Under the pieces are notes generated by a model that made no database searches, was not told where the DNA came from, and was given only the letters and a program-made list of their open reading frames with translations. From contig CAZWUO010000129.1 in assembly GCA_964636675.1 (NCBI GenBank), positions 1 through 10,905 on the forward strand: 10,905 nucleotides of DNA, given 5' to 3'. This document shows positions 1 through 6,436 of this stretch, in pieces (positions within the stretch are counted from its first letter, which is position 1; each line of letters starts with the position of its first letter). Source of the DNA: JALUUH01 sp964636675 (lineage in GTDB: Bacteria; Pseudomonadota; Gammaproteobacteria; S012-40). A program made the translations under genes and the position numbers.

Positions 1-55
1 TAAGCTTCACCGGCAAGACCCTTCTTTGTTTTGTTTTTGTCAGAAAAAACATTAA

Positions 56-199
56 CGACTAGAAAAATCGGGACGTGTGGTCAATGGCCAGGGAGCAGAT
101 ACTGACATTGTTATAGCCTCAGCCAAAGCTTATATCAATGCCTTAAATAAACTAAGCCAAACGCCAGAAAAATCTCATCCGCAACATGGGGATGTGTGA
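56..199 (+). pseudogene. leuA: 3' remnant of leuA (2-isopropylmalate synthase, C-terminal end)
   Basis: The reading frame ending at the TGA of 197-199 encodes GRVVNGQGADTDIV followed by ASAKAYINALNKL. I recognise this as the end of the C-terminal leucine-binding regulatory domain of LeuA, the first committed enzyme of leucine synthesis. Homology begins around RLEKSGR (56-76). Immediately upstream, at 53-55, there is an in-frame TAA. None of the three frames of bases 1-55 reads like the LeuA segment that should precede this one. Either only the 3' end survives after a rearrangement, or a mutation or assembly error breaks the gene at this point. The stop lies 9 bases before the next start codon and in the same frame, so an intact leuA could once have been translationally coupled to the glycosylase. 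The LeuA match is fairly sure; calling it a pseudogene rather than an edge artefact is less so. Confidence 0.7.
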
Positions 200-208
200 A
201 ATACGTTT

Positions 209-1006
209 ATGTCGCTGGATAATTATCAGAAAAAATATTTAGAAGCGATGGGTTTATCCTATTGGGAGGTTCGTCCTGGATTTTTTGCAGAAACAATAAG
301 TCAAACGACTGGGAGTGCGGAAAGTGTCGAAGCGGAATCTACTCTTAGTGAAATGTCAGCAAAGGAAATAGATACGACTAATGTATCTGCTACCCCCGCT
401 CGTTCAGTGCTTCAGGCAGATGCTGAAATTCCGATTAAACCAAACATGGCAGAAAAGTGGGAAATGCTTGCAAGAAAAGTCTCCCATTGTCAGCAATGTG
501 AATTACATAAGACGCGAAGCAATACCGTGTTTGGAGTAGGCAACCATGCCGCCGATTGTTTGGTTATCGGAGAAGCACCGGGCGCGGATGAAGATCGTCA
601 AGGAGAGCCATTTGTTGGGCGTGCTGGGAAGTTACTCGATGAAATGTTATTTGCGCTAGGGTTTAAACGTGAGCAAGTTTTTATCGCCAATATTTTGAAA
701 TGTCGCCCGCCCAATAATCGAGATCCTCGCGCAGAAGAAGTGATTAACTGCAACCCCTTTTTACAACAGCAAATTAAACTCATTATGCCTAAAGTCATAC
801 TCTCTGTTGGGCGAATTTCTGCACAAAACCTGTTAAAGAGTAAAGAGACTATTGGTCGATTACGGGGAAAAACGCATTACTTTGGTGAGCAAAATATTCC
901 ACTAATCGCAACTTATCATCCCGCCTATTTATTACGCAGCCCATTAGCAAAAAGAAAATCCTGGCAAGATCTGTTGCAAGTACTGAAGTTGTTGCATAAG
1001 CAATAA
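209..1006 (+). CDS. Family-4 uracil-DNA glycosylase ([4Fe-4S] type)
   Basis: This is probably a DNA-repair enzyme that removes uracil from DNA in the cytoplasm, starting base-excision repair. The 265-residue protein carries the family-4 signature GEAPG (121-125), followed by DEDRQGEPFVGRAGKLLDEM, and the late motif HPAYLLR (237-243). Four cysteines fit the iron-sulfur cluster ligands: C94 and C97 (CQQC), C165 (KCRPP) and C181 (NCNP). Residues 1 to about 80 are an extra N-terminal stretch, low in hydrophobic structure, with a short conserved-looking start (YLEAMGLSYW, 10-19). Such extensions occur in proteobacterial members. An in-frame stop 9 bases upstream (197-199) fixes the start region, and ATG 209 is the only good choice. 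There is no well-placed ribosome-binding site; the GGGGA near 189 is too far away. That hints at coupling to the preceding leuA frame. rimI follows after 18 bases, so the two are probably co-transcribed. Confidence 0.95.
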   Translation: MSLDNYQKKYLEAMGLSYWEVRPGFFAETISQTTGSAESVEAESTLSEMSAKEIDTTNVSATPARSVLQADAEIPIKPNMAEKWEMLARKVSHCQQCELHKTRSNTVFGVGNHAADCLVIGEAPGADEDRQGEPFVGRAGKLLDEMLFALGFKREQVFIANILKCRPPNNRDPRAEEVINCNPFLQQQIKLIMPKVILSVGRISAQNLLKSKETIGRLRGKTHYFGEQNIPLIATYHPAYLLRSPLAKRKSWQDLLQVLKLLHKQ

Positions 1007-1024
1007 ATTGAAATTGAAGAGCAA

Positions 1025-1477
1025 GTGTTAAACAAAGAACAAAAATTCCGTGCGATGACAGTGCAAGATTTACCGACGATTATCCAGTTAGAAAATGAAG
1101 GTCATGCGCATCCGTGGACTCTGGGTATTTTTGAAGATTGCTTGAAAGTTGGATATATTGCGCAAGTGTTTGTCGATCAGCAAGAGATTATTGCTTATGG
1201 ACTCATGTCTATCGCTGCCGAAGAGGCGCATATCTTTAACGTCTGCGTCAATAGGGGGCGACGACGCAAGGGTTATGGTCGAAAAATGATGAGCCATTTC
1301 ATTGATATAGCTAAGACAAAAAAAGTCAATTCGGTCTTCTTAGAGGTTCGTTCTTCGAATATTACTGCGATACGTTTGTATGAGGACATGGGGTTTAATG
1401 AAATTGCTCTCAGAGAAAATTATTACCCTGCAAATAAAGGGCGTGAAGATGCATTAGTGATGGCGAAAGACGTATAG
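1025..1477 (+). CDS. rimI: RimI, ribosomal protein S18-alanine N-acetyltransferase
   Basis: This GNAT-family enzyme should transfer an acetyl group from acetyl-CoA to the N-terminal alanine of ribosomal protein S18. The 150-residue length is normal for RimI. Visible marks are HPW (29-31), the acetyl-CoA loop RRRKGYG (79-85, pattern R-x-x-G-x-G), LEVRSSN (106-112) and LYEDMGF (118-124). By alignment with the Salmonella enzyme (catalytic E103 and Y115, from the literature), E107 and Y119 are the likely catalytic pair. The start is a GTG at 1025, preceded by GAAGAG (1016-1021), which could serve as a close ribosome-binding site. The short gap to the glycosylase supports an operon. A general GNAT protein with another target is possible, but the HPW motif and length favour RimI. 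Confidence 0.93.
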   Translation: MLNKEQKFRAMTVQDLPTIIQLENEGHAHPWTLGIFEDCLKVGYIAQVFVDQQEIIAYGLMSIAAEEAHIFNVCVNRGRRRKGYGRKMMSHFIDIAKTKKVNSVFLEVRSSNITAIRLYEDMGFNEIALRENYYPANKGREDALVMAKDV

Positions 1478-1749
1478 TAAAAAATCCGCTCGTGATGTTG
1501 CAGACCCTGATGCTTAGCAATCGAATGAATCGGCAAAAAATGTAATGCTTGGCGATATTGGCGTTGTTGGTAATACGGTATGGAGCTTGCTAGGTGCATC
1601 AGTATTTTTACGGGTAGTGTGTTAATTCCCGAGCAATCAATGAGATATTAGACGTTAGCTTGGGCGTATCCAAACAATCGTGTGTAGCTCGCTGATTGCA
1701 GAGAGGATAGGCACACTGAATACGCAAAAACGTATTTAGGAGAGATGAC
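1478..1749. other. Gene-free stretch between rimI and the porin gene
   Basis: No intact gene is seen. One frame (1518-1625) reads open after an in-frame TAG at 1515-1517 and contains MLGDIGVVGNTVWSLLGA before stopping. It has no ribosome-binding site and could be a decayed remnant or chance. No convincing terminator follows rimI. The last 35 bases hold the stem-loop and ribosome-binding site of the porin gene. Confidence 0.5.
1719..1744 (+). promoter_or_regulatory. Leader stem-loop and ribosome-binding site of the porin gene
   Basis: A perfect 6-bp inverted repeat, AATACG (1719-1724) and CGTATT (1731-1736), is separated by the loop CAAAAA. It is followed at once by the strong ribosome-binding site AGGAGAG (1738-1744), 5 bases before the ATG at 1750. 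The hairpin lies directly next to the ribosome-binding site, so it could modulate access or stabilise the mRNA 5' end, but at six mostly weak pairs this is speculative. The ribosome-binding site itself is clear. Confidence 0.5.
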
Positions 1750-2955
1750 ATGAAATCGCTCAATTCAAGACACCGTTGTATTGCCGTCATGACGACATCG
1801 CTGGCATTGTCTCTTGGTCTGCCTCTGAATAGTCAAGCATTGGGAGTGACCAAGGCATTTATTAACGGTAAGCCCAATTTAAATATTCGAATGCGGGCTG
1901 AAAATGTTGCGCAGGATAGTCTTCCGGATGATGCTAATGCGTTGACCGTGCGCACTCGTTTAGGCTACACCACGGGTAGGGTTAATGGCCTTAGCGGCTT
2001 TGTAGAGATGGAAAGCGTGACGGCTTATTTCGGGCAAAAGTACAATAATACATTCAATGGAAAAACCAATTATCCCGTCGTTGCTGATCCCACAGGGGCA
2101 GAAATTAATCAGGCTAATCTCAGTTATACCGGCATCAGTGATACGCTTGTAAAATGGGGGAGGCAACGGCTTATTCTGGATAATGCGCGTTTTGTGGGTA
2201 ACGTGGGATGGCGTCAAAACGAGCAAACATTGGATTCCTTGGCGTTAATAAACACTTCTTTGACGGATACCAAAGCAACTTACGCTTATGTCTACAATGT
2301 CAACGGCATTACCGGTGGTGACAACAAAGTAGCCGCCCACATTGTTAATGCCTCTTATAGCGGGCTTGGCTTTGCTAAACTGACGGGCTATGGATATTTG
2401 TTGGATTTTGTAGATACCCCTGCCAGATCTCAGCAAACGATTGGCCTGCGTTTTACCGGTGCGATGGCGCTAAGTACTACGATGAAACTGCTTTATACGG
2501 CTGAATACGCTAATCAAAGTGCTTACCAAGACGGTGCAAGTACGATTGACGCAAACTATATGCTGGGTGAGTTAGGTGCCACGGTGAGTCATGTTAACGC
2601 AAAGCTTGGTTACGAAGTTTTAGGGGGTGATGGTGCTTATGGTTTTTCTACCCCGTTAGCGACCAAACACGCATTCAATGGATGGAGCGATCAATTTTTG
2701 GCGACTCCGCTAGACGGTTTGCAAGATTTGTATATTTCGCTAGGTGGTAAAGTGATGGCGACCAAGTTAATGGTGGTATATCACAACTATACGGCGGACA
2801 ACGGTAGTGCCGATTACGGAACCGAACTTAACTTTTTAGTCGCCAAAAAACTCGGCAAAAACTACTCAGCAGCGGTGAAGTATGCACGATATTCGGCAGA
2901 TACTTATAAGGTCGATACCAACAAACTATGGCTGCAAGTGCAGCTAAAGTTATAA
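1750..2955 (+). CDS. Alginate-export-like outer-membrane porin
   Basis: This is a 401-residue outer-membrane beta-barrel. An N-terminal Sec signal peptide (basic start, hydrophobic run 11-25, likely cleavage after SQA at 28-30) is followed by alternating beta-strand-like sequence rich in Tyr, Gly and Asn. The segment GRQRLILDNARFVGNVGWRQ (137-156), continuing NEQTLD, is the hallmark I associate with proteins of the alginate-export domain family (Alginate_exp). Such barrels pass anionic sugars or other small solutes across the outer membrane, and the substrate here cannot be read from sequence. No alginate biosynthesis genes lie nearby, so the name reflects fold and not proven role. The last residue is Leu (WLQVQLKL) instead of the Phe most barrels use as the Bam-recognition end. 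AGGAGAG at 1738-1744 supports the start. The gene stands alone, with gaps of over 270 bases on both sides. Confidence 0.85.
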   Translation: MKSLNSRHRCIAVMTTSLALSLGLPLNSQALGVTKAFINGKPNLNIRMRAENVAQDSLPDDANALTVRTRLGYTTGRVNGLSGFVEMESVTAYFGQKYNNTFNGKTNYPVVADPTGAEINQANLSYTGISDTLVKWGRQRLILDNARFVGNVGWRQNEQTLDSLALINTSLTDTKATYAYVYNVNGITGGDNKVAAHIVNASYSGLGFAKLTGYGYLLDFVDTPARSQQTIGLRFTGAMALSTTMKLLYTAEYANQSAYQDGASTIDANYMLGELGATVSHVNAKLGYEVLGGDGAYGFSTPLATKHAFNGWSDQFLATPLDGLQDLYISLGGKVMATKLMVVYHNYTADNGSADYGTELNFLVAKKLGKNYSAAVKYARYSADTYKVDTNKLWLQVQLKL

Positions 2956-3277
2956 GGTAAAATAAGTCGATATCATTGACCTAACAGGGCATTTTGCGAT
3001 GGCTAAGCACCTTGTATTTCCCCCTAAGGGGGTCTTGAGTTAAAGATAAAGCTATACTTTTTTTATTTTTCTGTTACTCTGTAGCCTGGCCTGTTGAAAC
3101 ATATCTGCTTACTTTGCAACAATTTAAAACTGAAACACTTCGCTACATTTCTTCGATTATTAAGACCTGTTGTCCTGAAGATCGTCATTCTTTACTTGTT
3201 TGTCGTTATTAAGTAATTCTATTCGCTGGCTTACGCGTGCTTTATTGCATATAACTCTAAAATCTTTAGGAGACATC
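2956..3277. other. Intergenic region and probable long leader of the cold-shock gene
   Basis: No gene is supported in these 322 bases. A short perfect hairpin, CCCCC-TAA-GGGGG (3020-3032), lies 65 bases after the porin stop. It is not followed directly by a T-run, so it is a weak terminator candidate. An AT-rich block follows, including TATACT (3053-3058) as a possible -10 box and a T-rich stretch (3058-3070), without a well-spaced -35. CspA-type genes often have long structured 5' leaders, and this region could hold one, but I saw no classical cold-box sequence. A TTG-started extension of the cold-shock frame (from 3200) was not accepted, because ATG 3278 has the ribosome-binding site and matches the family N-terminus. 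Confidence 0.45.
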
Positions 3278-3487
3278 ATGTCTAAATTAACGGGTACTAT
3301 TAAGTGGTTCAACGCCGATAAAGGCTTTGGCTTTATTTCTCAAGAAAATGGTGGCGAAGACGTTTTTGTTCATTTTCGCGCAATTGTCGGTGAGGGTTAT
3401 AAAACCTTGGATGAAGGTCAAGCGGTTTCATTTGAAACTGAGCGTGGTGACAAAGGATTGCAAGCGTTAAACGTTATCCCTATGTAA
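3278..3487 (+). CDS. CspA-family cold-shock protein
   Basis: This 69-residue single cold-shock domain is predicted to be a cytoplasmic nucleic-acid chaperone that binds single-stranded RNA or DNA and melts mRNA structure. Both RNA-binding motifs are intact: RNP1 as KGFGFI (15-20) and RNP2 as VFVHF (29-33), with the usual opening TGTIKWFN (5-12). Length matches typical CspA proteins exactly. The start at 3278 is set by AGGAGA (3268-3273), 4 bases upstream. A longer frame from TTG 3200 would add 26 residues outside the family and is rejected. A strong terminator begins 17 bases after the stop, so it is probably a monocistronic unit. Which paralogue (cold-induced or constitutive) cannot be told. 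Confidence 0.96.
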   Translation: MSKLTGTIKWFNADKGFGFISQENGGEDVFVHFRAIVGEGYKTLDEGQAVSFETERGDKGLQALNVIPM

Positions 3488-3503
3488 TCCGCAGCAAGTT
3501 TCC

Positions 3504-3531
3504 AAAAAAGGGTGTCTCAGACGCCCTTTTT
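3504..3531 (+). terminator. Rho-independent terminator after the cold-shock gene
   Basis: The stem GGGTGTC (3510-3516) pairs with GACGCCC (3520-3526), allowing one G-T pair, across a TCA loop. It is extended by A-residues on the left (3504-3509) against the T-run on the right (3527-3531). This is a textbook intrinsic terminator ending the cold-shock transcript. The A-tract also makes it potentially active in the reverse direction. Confidence 0.92.
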
Positions 3532-3664
3532 CCTATCTTTTTAATCCAGTCCTGCAAGGCTGTAAAATACCGCTTTAAAGAGTGGTGTGTATAGCTGCTA
3601 AACATACCCAAACTCTTCCTTTGATTTTCAATTGTCATTCGGTTGTAATATGTCTATGGTTGAA

Positions 3665-3690
3665 CCTATATTCCGCAGTTGACCGCTATG
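3665..3690 (+). repeat. Left terminal inverted repeat of the MITE-like element
   Basis: This arm pairs with 3766-3791 at 21 of 26 positions. The core TCCGCAGTTGA (3672-3682) is perfectly conserved in both arms. The outer end is CC, and TTGAA lies immediately outside it. Confidence 0.8.
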
Positions 3691-3765
3691 AGGTATTGTT
3701 AAGCGATTGCTGAGAAAACGAATGAGCTTGTTTGTTGAATTAACCCAGAGGATGAGCGCACTCTG

Positions 3766-3791
3766 CATGTCGTTCAACTGCGGATTCTAGG
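3766..3791 (-). repeat. Right terminal inverted repeat of the MITE-like element
   Basis: This is the reverse-complement partner of 3665-3690, with the conserved core TCAACTGCGGA on the + strand at 3774-3784. It ends in GG at 3790-3791 and is followed at once by the duplicated TTGAA (3792-3796). Confidence 0.8.
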
Positions 3792-3860
3792 TTGAATAAC
3801 AAGATGCAACAGGATAACTTTGTTTAGAAAATCTCTGTTACCAAGGAAGCAACATAAATT

Positions 3861-5210
3861 ATGAATCTTGAAATACCGCCGTCCCAGTCTTTAGCGGAGG
3901 CGCCCGGCCCGTTGAAAAATAAACTCTTAGGGCTTGCTGAACACGGACAGCGTTTTAAGTTACACAGTGAGCTACATGCCGGCACGATTGAGCTATTAGA
4001 GGCACCTACGCAAATATCGCACTTAGTATTGCTCAGCGATAATGATCAGGCTGCTCAAGAGCGCAGACTTATTGCTCAGTTATGTGATCGTTACGGCGTC
4101 ATCCCGCCCTCATTAGATAGCACTCATTTTAGCGCTTTGTTAGGTGTATACCGGATAATCTGGGAGCGTCATACGGAGTATTCTACCTATACTTTTTTTC
4201 ACAGCGCGCCGTTCGAAACCCCGTTTGACGAACCTGCGATAAATTATGTACCGCAAGAGTGGTTGGCGACACTGCCGGGTGAGGTTATCGTCGCCACGCA
4301 TATCGCGCTCGATCATAGAACGCGCGCGCAGAGAAGCTTGAAAGAATTGTCCGAGTTGTTTGCTTCAAATACGGTGATTGGTTCAGAAGTAACCGCTGGC
4401 AATGCCATTGTTTGGACGGACAATCAAATTCATACCGATGGTTTTGGGCGGATTTTAATTCATGATGTGAAATTGCGCCGGCGTCAGGCCGCGCGTTTAG
4501 TGCAACGCCTGCTGGAGATCGAAACTTATCGTATGTTGGCCATGTTGCCCGTACCCATAATGCGGGCCTACATCCCCGAATTATCCCATTTTGATGAACG
4601 TTTAGCGGCACTGACTGAGAACAATATTAACCTAGAGTCTTTGGAAGATGAGCAACACTTATTAAATGCATTGACTCAATTAGCGGCTGAAATTGAGCGT
4701 ATCTCTGCGCGAACCAGTCAGCGTTTTAATGCTTCAGCGATGTATTATGACATTGTTAGATTGCGCGTCTCCGAATTACGCGAGAAACGTATCCAAGGTT
4801 TACAAATGTTTAAGGAGTTTATAGAGCAGCGGCTGTCCTCTTCCATGGGTACTTGTACCCTGGTGAGTAATAAACTGGAGACGCTTTCGATTCGGGTGGA
4901 GCGTGCTTCATCTTTATTGCGTACCCGAGTGGAAATCTCGATGGAAAAACAGAGTCGCGATTTACTGAAATCTATGGATCAACGCGCCCATCTGCAATTA
5001 CGTTTGCAAGAAACCGTAGAAGGCCTCTCTATCGTTGTGCTCAGTTATTATTTGGTGGGATTGGCAGCGTACGGATTCAAGGCAGTGCAAGCAGCCGGTG
5101 TGAGCATAAATGTAGAGCTAGCAACCGGTATTGCGATTCCTATCGTGTTCGGCATCGTATTTCTGTTAGTTCGGCGTTTGCGACGAATGGTGCAAAAGGG
5201 CAATCGCTAG
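3861..5210 (+). CDS. DUF3422 family membrane protein
   Basis: This 449-residue protein is of unknown function. I assign it to DUF3422 from the segments WERHTEYSTYTFF (101-113), a PF-containing stretch just after (117-122), and RLLEIETYRMLAML (216-229), which together typify the family. The layout is a large soluble part, a predicted helical and possibly coiled-coil stretch (about 265-385, rich in Glu, Arg and Leu), then two membrane helices near the C-terminus (about 388-408 and 420-437), ending in a basic tail (RRLRRMVQKGNR). No signal peptide is seen, so the bulk is probably cytoplasmic, anchored at its end. Most relatives begin with a conserved HARP-type motif; here the matching place reads SELHAGTIE (36-44), so the motif is eroded. 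The gene follows the MITE-like element and is separated by 233 bases from the next gene. No enzyme activity can be proposed. Confidence 0.85.
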   Translation: MNLEIPPSQSLAEAPGPLKNKLLGLAEHGQRFKLHSELHAGTIELLEAPTQISHLVLLSDNDQAAQERRLIAQLCDRYGVIPPSLDSTHFSALLGVYRIIWERHTEYSTYTFFHSAPFETPFDEPAINYVPQEWLATLPGEVIVATHIALDHRTRAQRSLKELSELFASNTVIGSEVTAGNAIVWTDNQIHTDGFGRILIHDVKLRRRQAARLVQRLLEIETYRMLAMLPVPIMRAYIPELSHFDERLAALTENNINLESLEDEQHLLNALTQLAAEIERISARTSQRFNASAMYYDIVRLRVSELREKRIQGLQMFKEFIEQRLSSSMGTCTLVSNKLETLSIRVERASSLLRTRVEISMEKQSRDLLKSMDQRAHLQLRLQETVEGLSIVVLSYYLVGLAAYGFKAVQAAGVSINVELATGIAIPIVFGIVFLLVRRLRRMVQKGNR

Positions 5211-5443
5211 GGGATGTGTTTGTAATCTATCCGGTGAATTCCTTGGAAGAGTGGGAAAATAATCATTCATGTTTTAATAGGTTCAATTCTTTTCTTGTGT
5301 CCTTCTAAAGAATTAATTTGATTTATTGCATAATAGAGCTGTTCGCTGCAATATACTCCTTTAATTCTGCCTTGAATTAAGTTCATACTTACTCGGTGTG
5401 AAGTTAGTCCAGAAAATGGCAGCTTGGCAGGGAAATAACGTAT
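5211..5443. other. AT-rich intergenic region before the caspase-like gene
   Basis: No gene is supported in this stretch. It is visibly richer in A and T than the genes on both sides and should contain the promoter of the three-gene module that follows. TATACT at 5352-5357 is a possible -10 box. TTGCAT at 5326-5331 is the nearest -35-like sequence, but the 20-base spacing is poor. The 7-bp inverted repeat described separately lies just downstream of that -10. Confidence 0.4.
5361..5380. promoter_or_regulatory. Inverted repeat, possible operator upstream of the caspase-like gene
   Basis: TTAATTC (5361-5367) and GAATTAA (5374-5380) form a perfect 7-bp inverted repeat around TGCCTT. Size and spacing fit a site for a dimeric regulator, and it lies 63 bases before the start codon, close behind a possible -10 box. 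In AT-rich DNA such repeats can arise by chance, so this is only a candidate. Confidence 0.3.
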
Positions 5444-6424
5444 ATGTTTGGCTTCAAGCTTCTCTTTTTTTTCACAATATTTCTCTTTGTCGCGCAATCA
5501 GCATTCGCTATGGAGCGTGGTTTGTCGCGCAATTCCGAGGCAGGACCTTTCGGAGTTGGGCAGTATCGTGCGTTAATTATCGGCAATAATAATTACCGGG
5601 ATCCAGAAGGTTTGTGGAAAAATCTTGCCACGGCTCGCCAAGGAGCACGTTCAATGGCGCGTTTGCTGAAAGACACCTATGGTTTTAGTGATGTCACCTT
5701 AATTGAAAATGCGACCCGTCGGGAAATTATCTTTGGTCTGACAAAATTGGCGAAGCGGGTTGAGGTAGATGACTACGTGCTTATCTATTACGCAGGTCAT
5801 GGTTATCTCGATGAGGATACAAAACGTGGATACTGGATCCCCGTTGATGCCATCGGTGATGACATAACCACGTATATTCGTAACACCGTTATTCGTGATG
5901 AAATTATTCACATTTCGGAAAAAACCAAACATACTTTATTAATCTCTGACTCCTGCTTCAGTGGGAGTTTATTGCGTGGCAGTAGTCGAAGTCGTTCCCG
6001 CAGTATTCCCGATGATCTTTATTATCAAAAGCTCGCAGGTAAAAAAAGTGTGCAAATTTATGCCGCGGGTGGTTTAGAGTTTGTGGATGATGATTATCGG
6101 AACTCCGGTCATTCACCGTTTACCTATTTTTTGCTGAGTGAACTCGAGAGCCATACGCGTGGTTTGATGACCATGTCAGAGCTGTCTACCAATGTTTCCA
6201 AGGAAGTGGCCAATAATGTACGCCAGACGCCGGTTGTAGGCGTGCTCTATGGCTCAGGAGATGAACTCGGTGAGTTTATTTTTGCGCGTGTTGATGGTGT
6301 GGCGAATCTTACCATTAACCTAAACAGTGGCACTGCAAATAATCCGAGTCCAATACCCCAGCCTGTAGATTCTCCCGTTCCTGCGATTGCCGGTGATGTA
6401 TGGCTGCCTTTACCGCGTTTTTGA
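5444..6424 (+). CDS. Secreted caspase-like cysteine protease (peptidase C14, p20-type)
   Basis: The 326-residue protein has a Sec signal peptide (hydrophobic 5-17, likely cut after AFA, 20-22) and then a caspase/metacaspase-type catalytic domain at about 41-285. The first strand is YRALIIGNNNY (41-51). The catalytic His is H119 in YYAGHGY and the catalytic Cys is C171 in SDSCFSG. A Ser/Arg-rich segment (RGSSRSRSRS, 178-187) follows the Cys, a plausible self-processing loop if it cleaves after basic residues as metacaspases do. GHSPFTYFLL (222-231) is the usual late motif. The C-terminus is a Pro-rich tail (301-326) with no further domain. Export means it should act in the periplasm or outside, unlike cytoplasmic defence caspases. 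The start is favoured by the complete signal peptide; CAGGGA (5427-5432) is a distant ribosome-binding site. A barrel gene follows after 12 bases, so they are probably co-transcribed. Target and activation are unknown. Confidence 0.88.
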   Translation: MFGFKLLFFFTIFLFVAQSAFAMERGLSRNSEAGPFGVGQYRALIIGNNNYRDPEGLWKNLATARQGARSMARLLKDTYGFSDVTLIENATRREIIFGLTKLAKRVEVDDYVLIYYAGHGYLDEDTKRGYWIPVDAIGDDITTYIRNTVIRDEIIHISEKTKHTLLISDSCFSGSLLRGSSRSRSRSIPDDLYYQKLAGKKSVQIYAAGGLEFVDDDYRNSGHSPFTYFLLSELESHTRGLMTMSELSTNVSKEVANNVRQTPVVGVLYGSGDELGEFIFARVDGVANLTINLNSGTANNPSPIPQPVDSPVPAIAGDVWLPLPRF

Positions 6425-6436
6425 TGTGAGAACGTA

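Larger units (their letters stand above)
3665..3791. mobile_element. MITE-like element (127 bp) with IS1380-like ends
   Basis: The two ends form imperfect inverted repeats of about 26 bp. The left reads CCTATATTCCGCAGTTGACC inward from 3665. The right, read on the - strand from 3791, starts CCTAGAATCCGCAGTTGAAC. They match at 21 of 26 positions. The element is bounded on both sides by the same five bases, TTGAA (3660-3664 and 3792-3796), as expected for a target-site duplication. It has no coding capacity, so it would depend on a transposase supplied elsewhere. Ends starting CCTAGATTC and 5-bp duplications are features I know from IS1380-family elements such as ISEcp1, so that family is my best guess by resemblance only. 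The structural case is strong; the family name is tentative. Confidence 0.8.
3532..3860. other. Gene-free stretch carrying a small transposable element
   Basis: Together with the terminator just before it, this forms a 373-base gap between the cold-shock gene and the DUF3422 gene. No coding sequence is supported on either strand. The main content is the 127-bp inverted-repeat element at 3665-3791. The 69 bases between the element and the ATG at 3861 contain AAGGAAG (3843-3849), a ribosome-binding site with a rather long spacing of 11 bases. Any promoter for the downstream gene therefore probably lies in, at the edge of, or just after the element. Confidence 0.6.

Noticed and set aside
1..80. 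Minus-strand frame reading SDKNKTKKGLAGEA toward the left edge
   Set aside because: It has no start codon after its upstream stop at 81-83 and overlaps the clear LeuA reading on the + strand, so it is probably chance.
3020..3032. CCCCC-TAA-GGGGG hairpin as the porin terminator
   Set aside because: It has only five pairs and no T-run directly after it, so it is listed as a weak hairpin within the intergenic entry instead of a terminator.
3200..3277. TTG-started N-terminal extension of the cold-shock protein
   Set aside because: ATG 3278 has the AGGAGA ribosome-binding site 4 bases upstream and gives the exact family length. The extra 26 residues resemble nothing in the family.
5398..5589. 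Alternative + strand frame overlapping the start of the caspase-like gene
   Set aside because: It lacks a signal peptide or known motif and overlaps the signal-peptide coding region of a well-supported gene in another frame.
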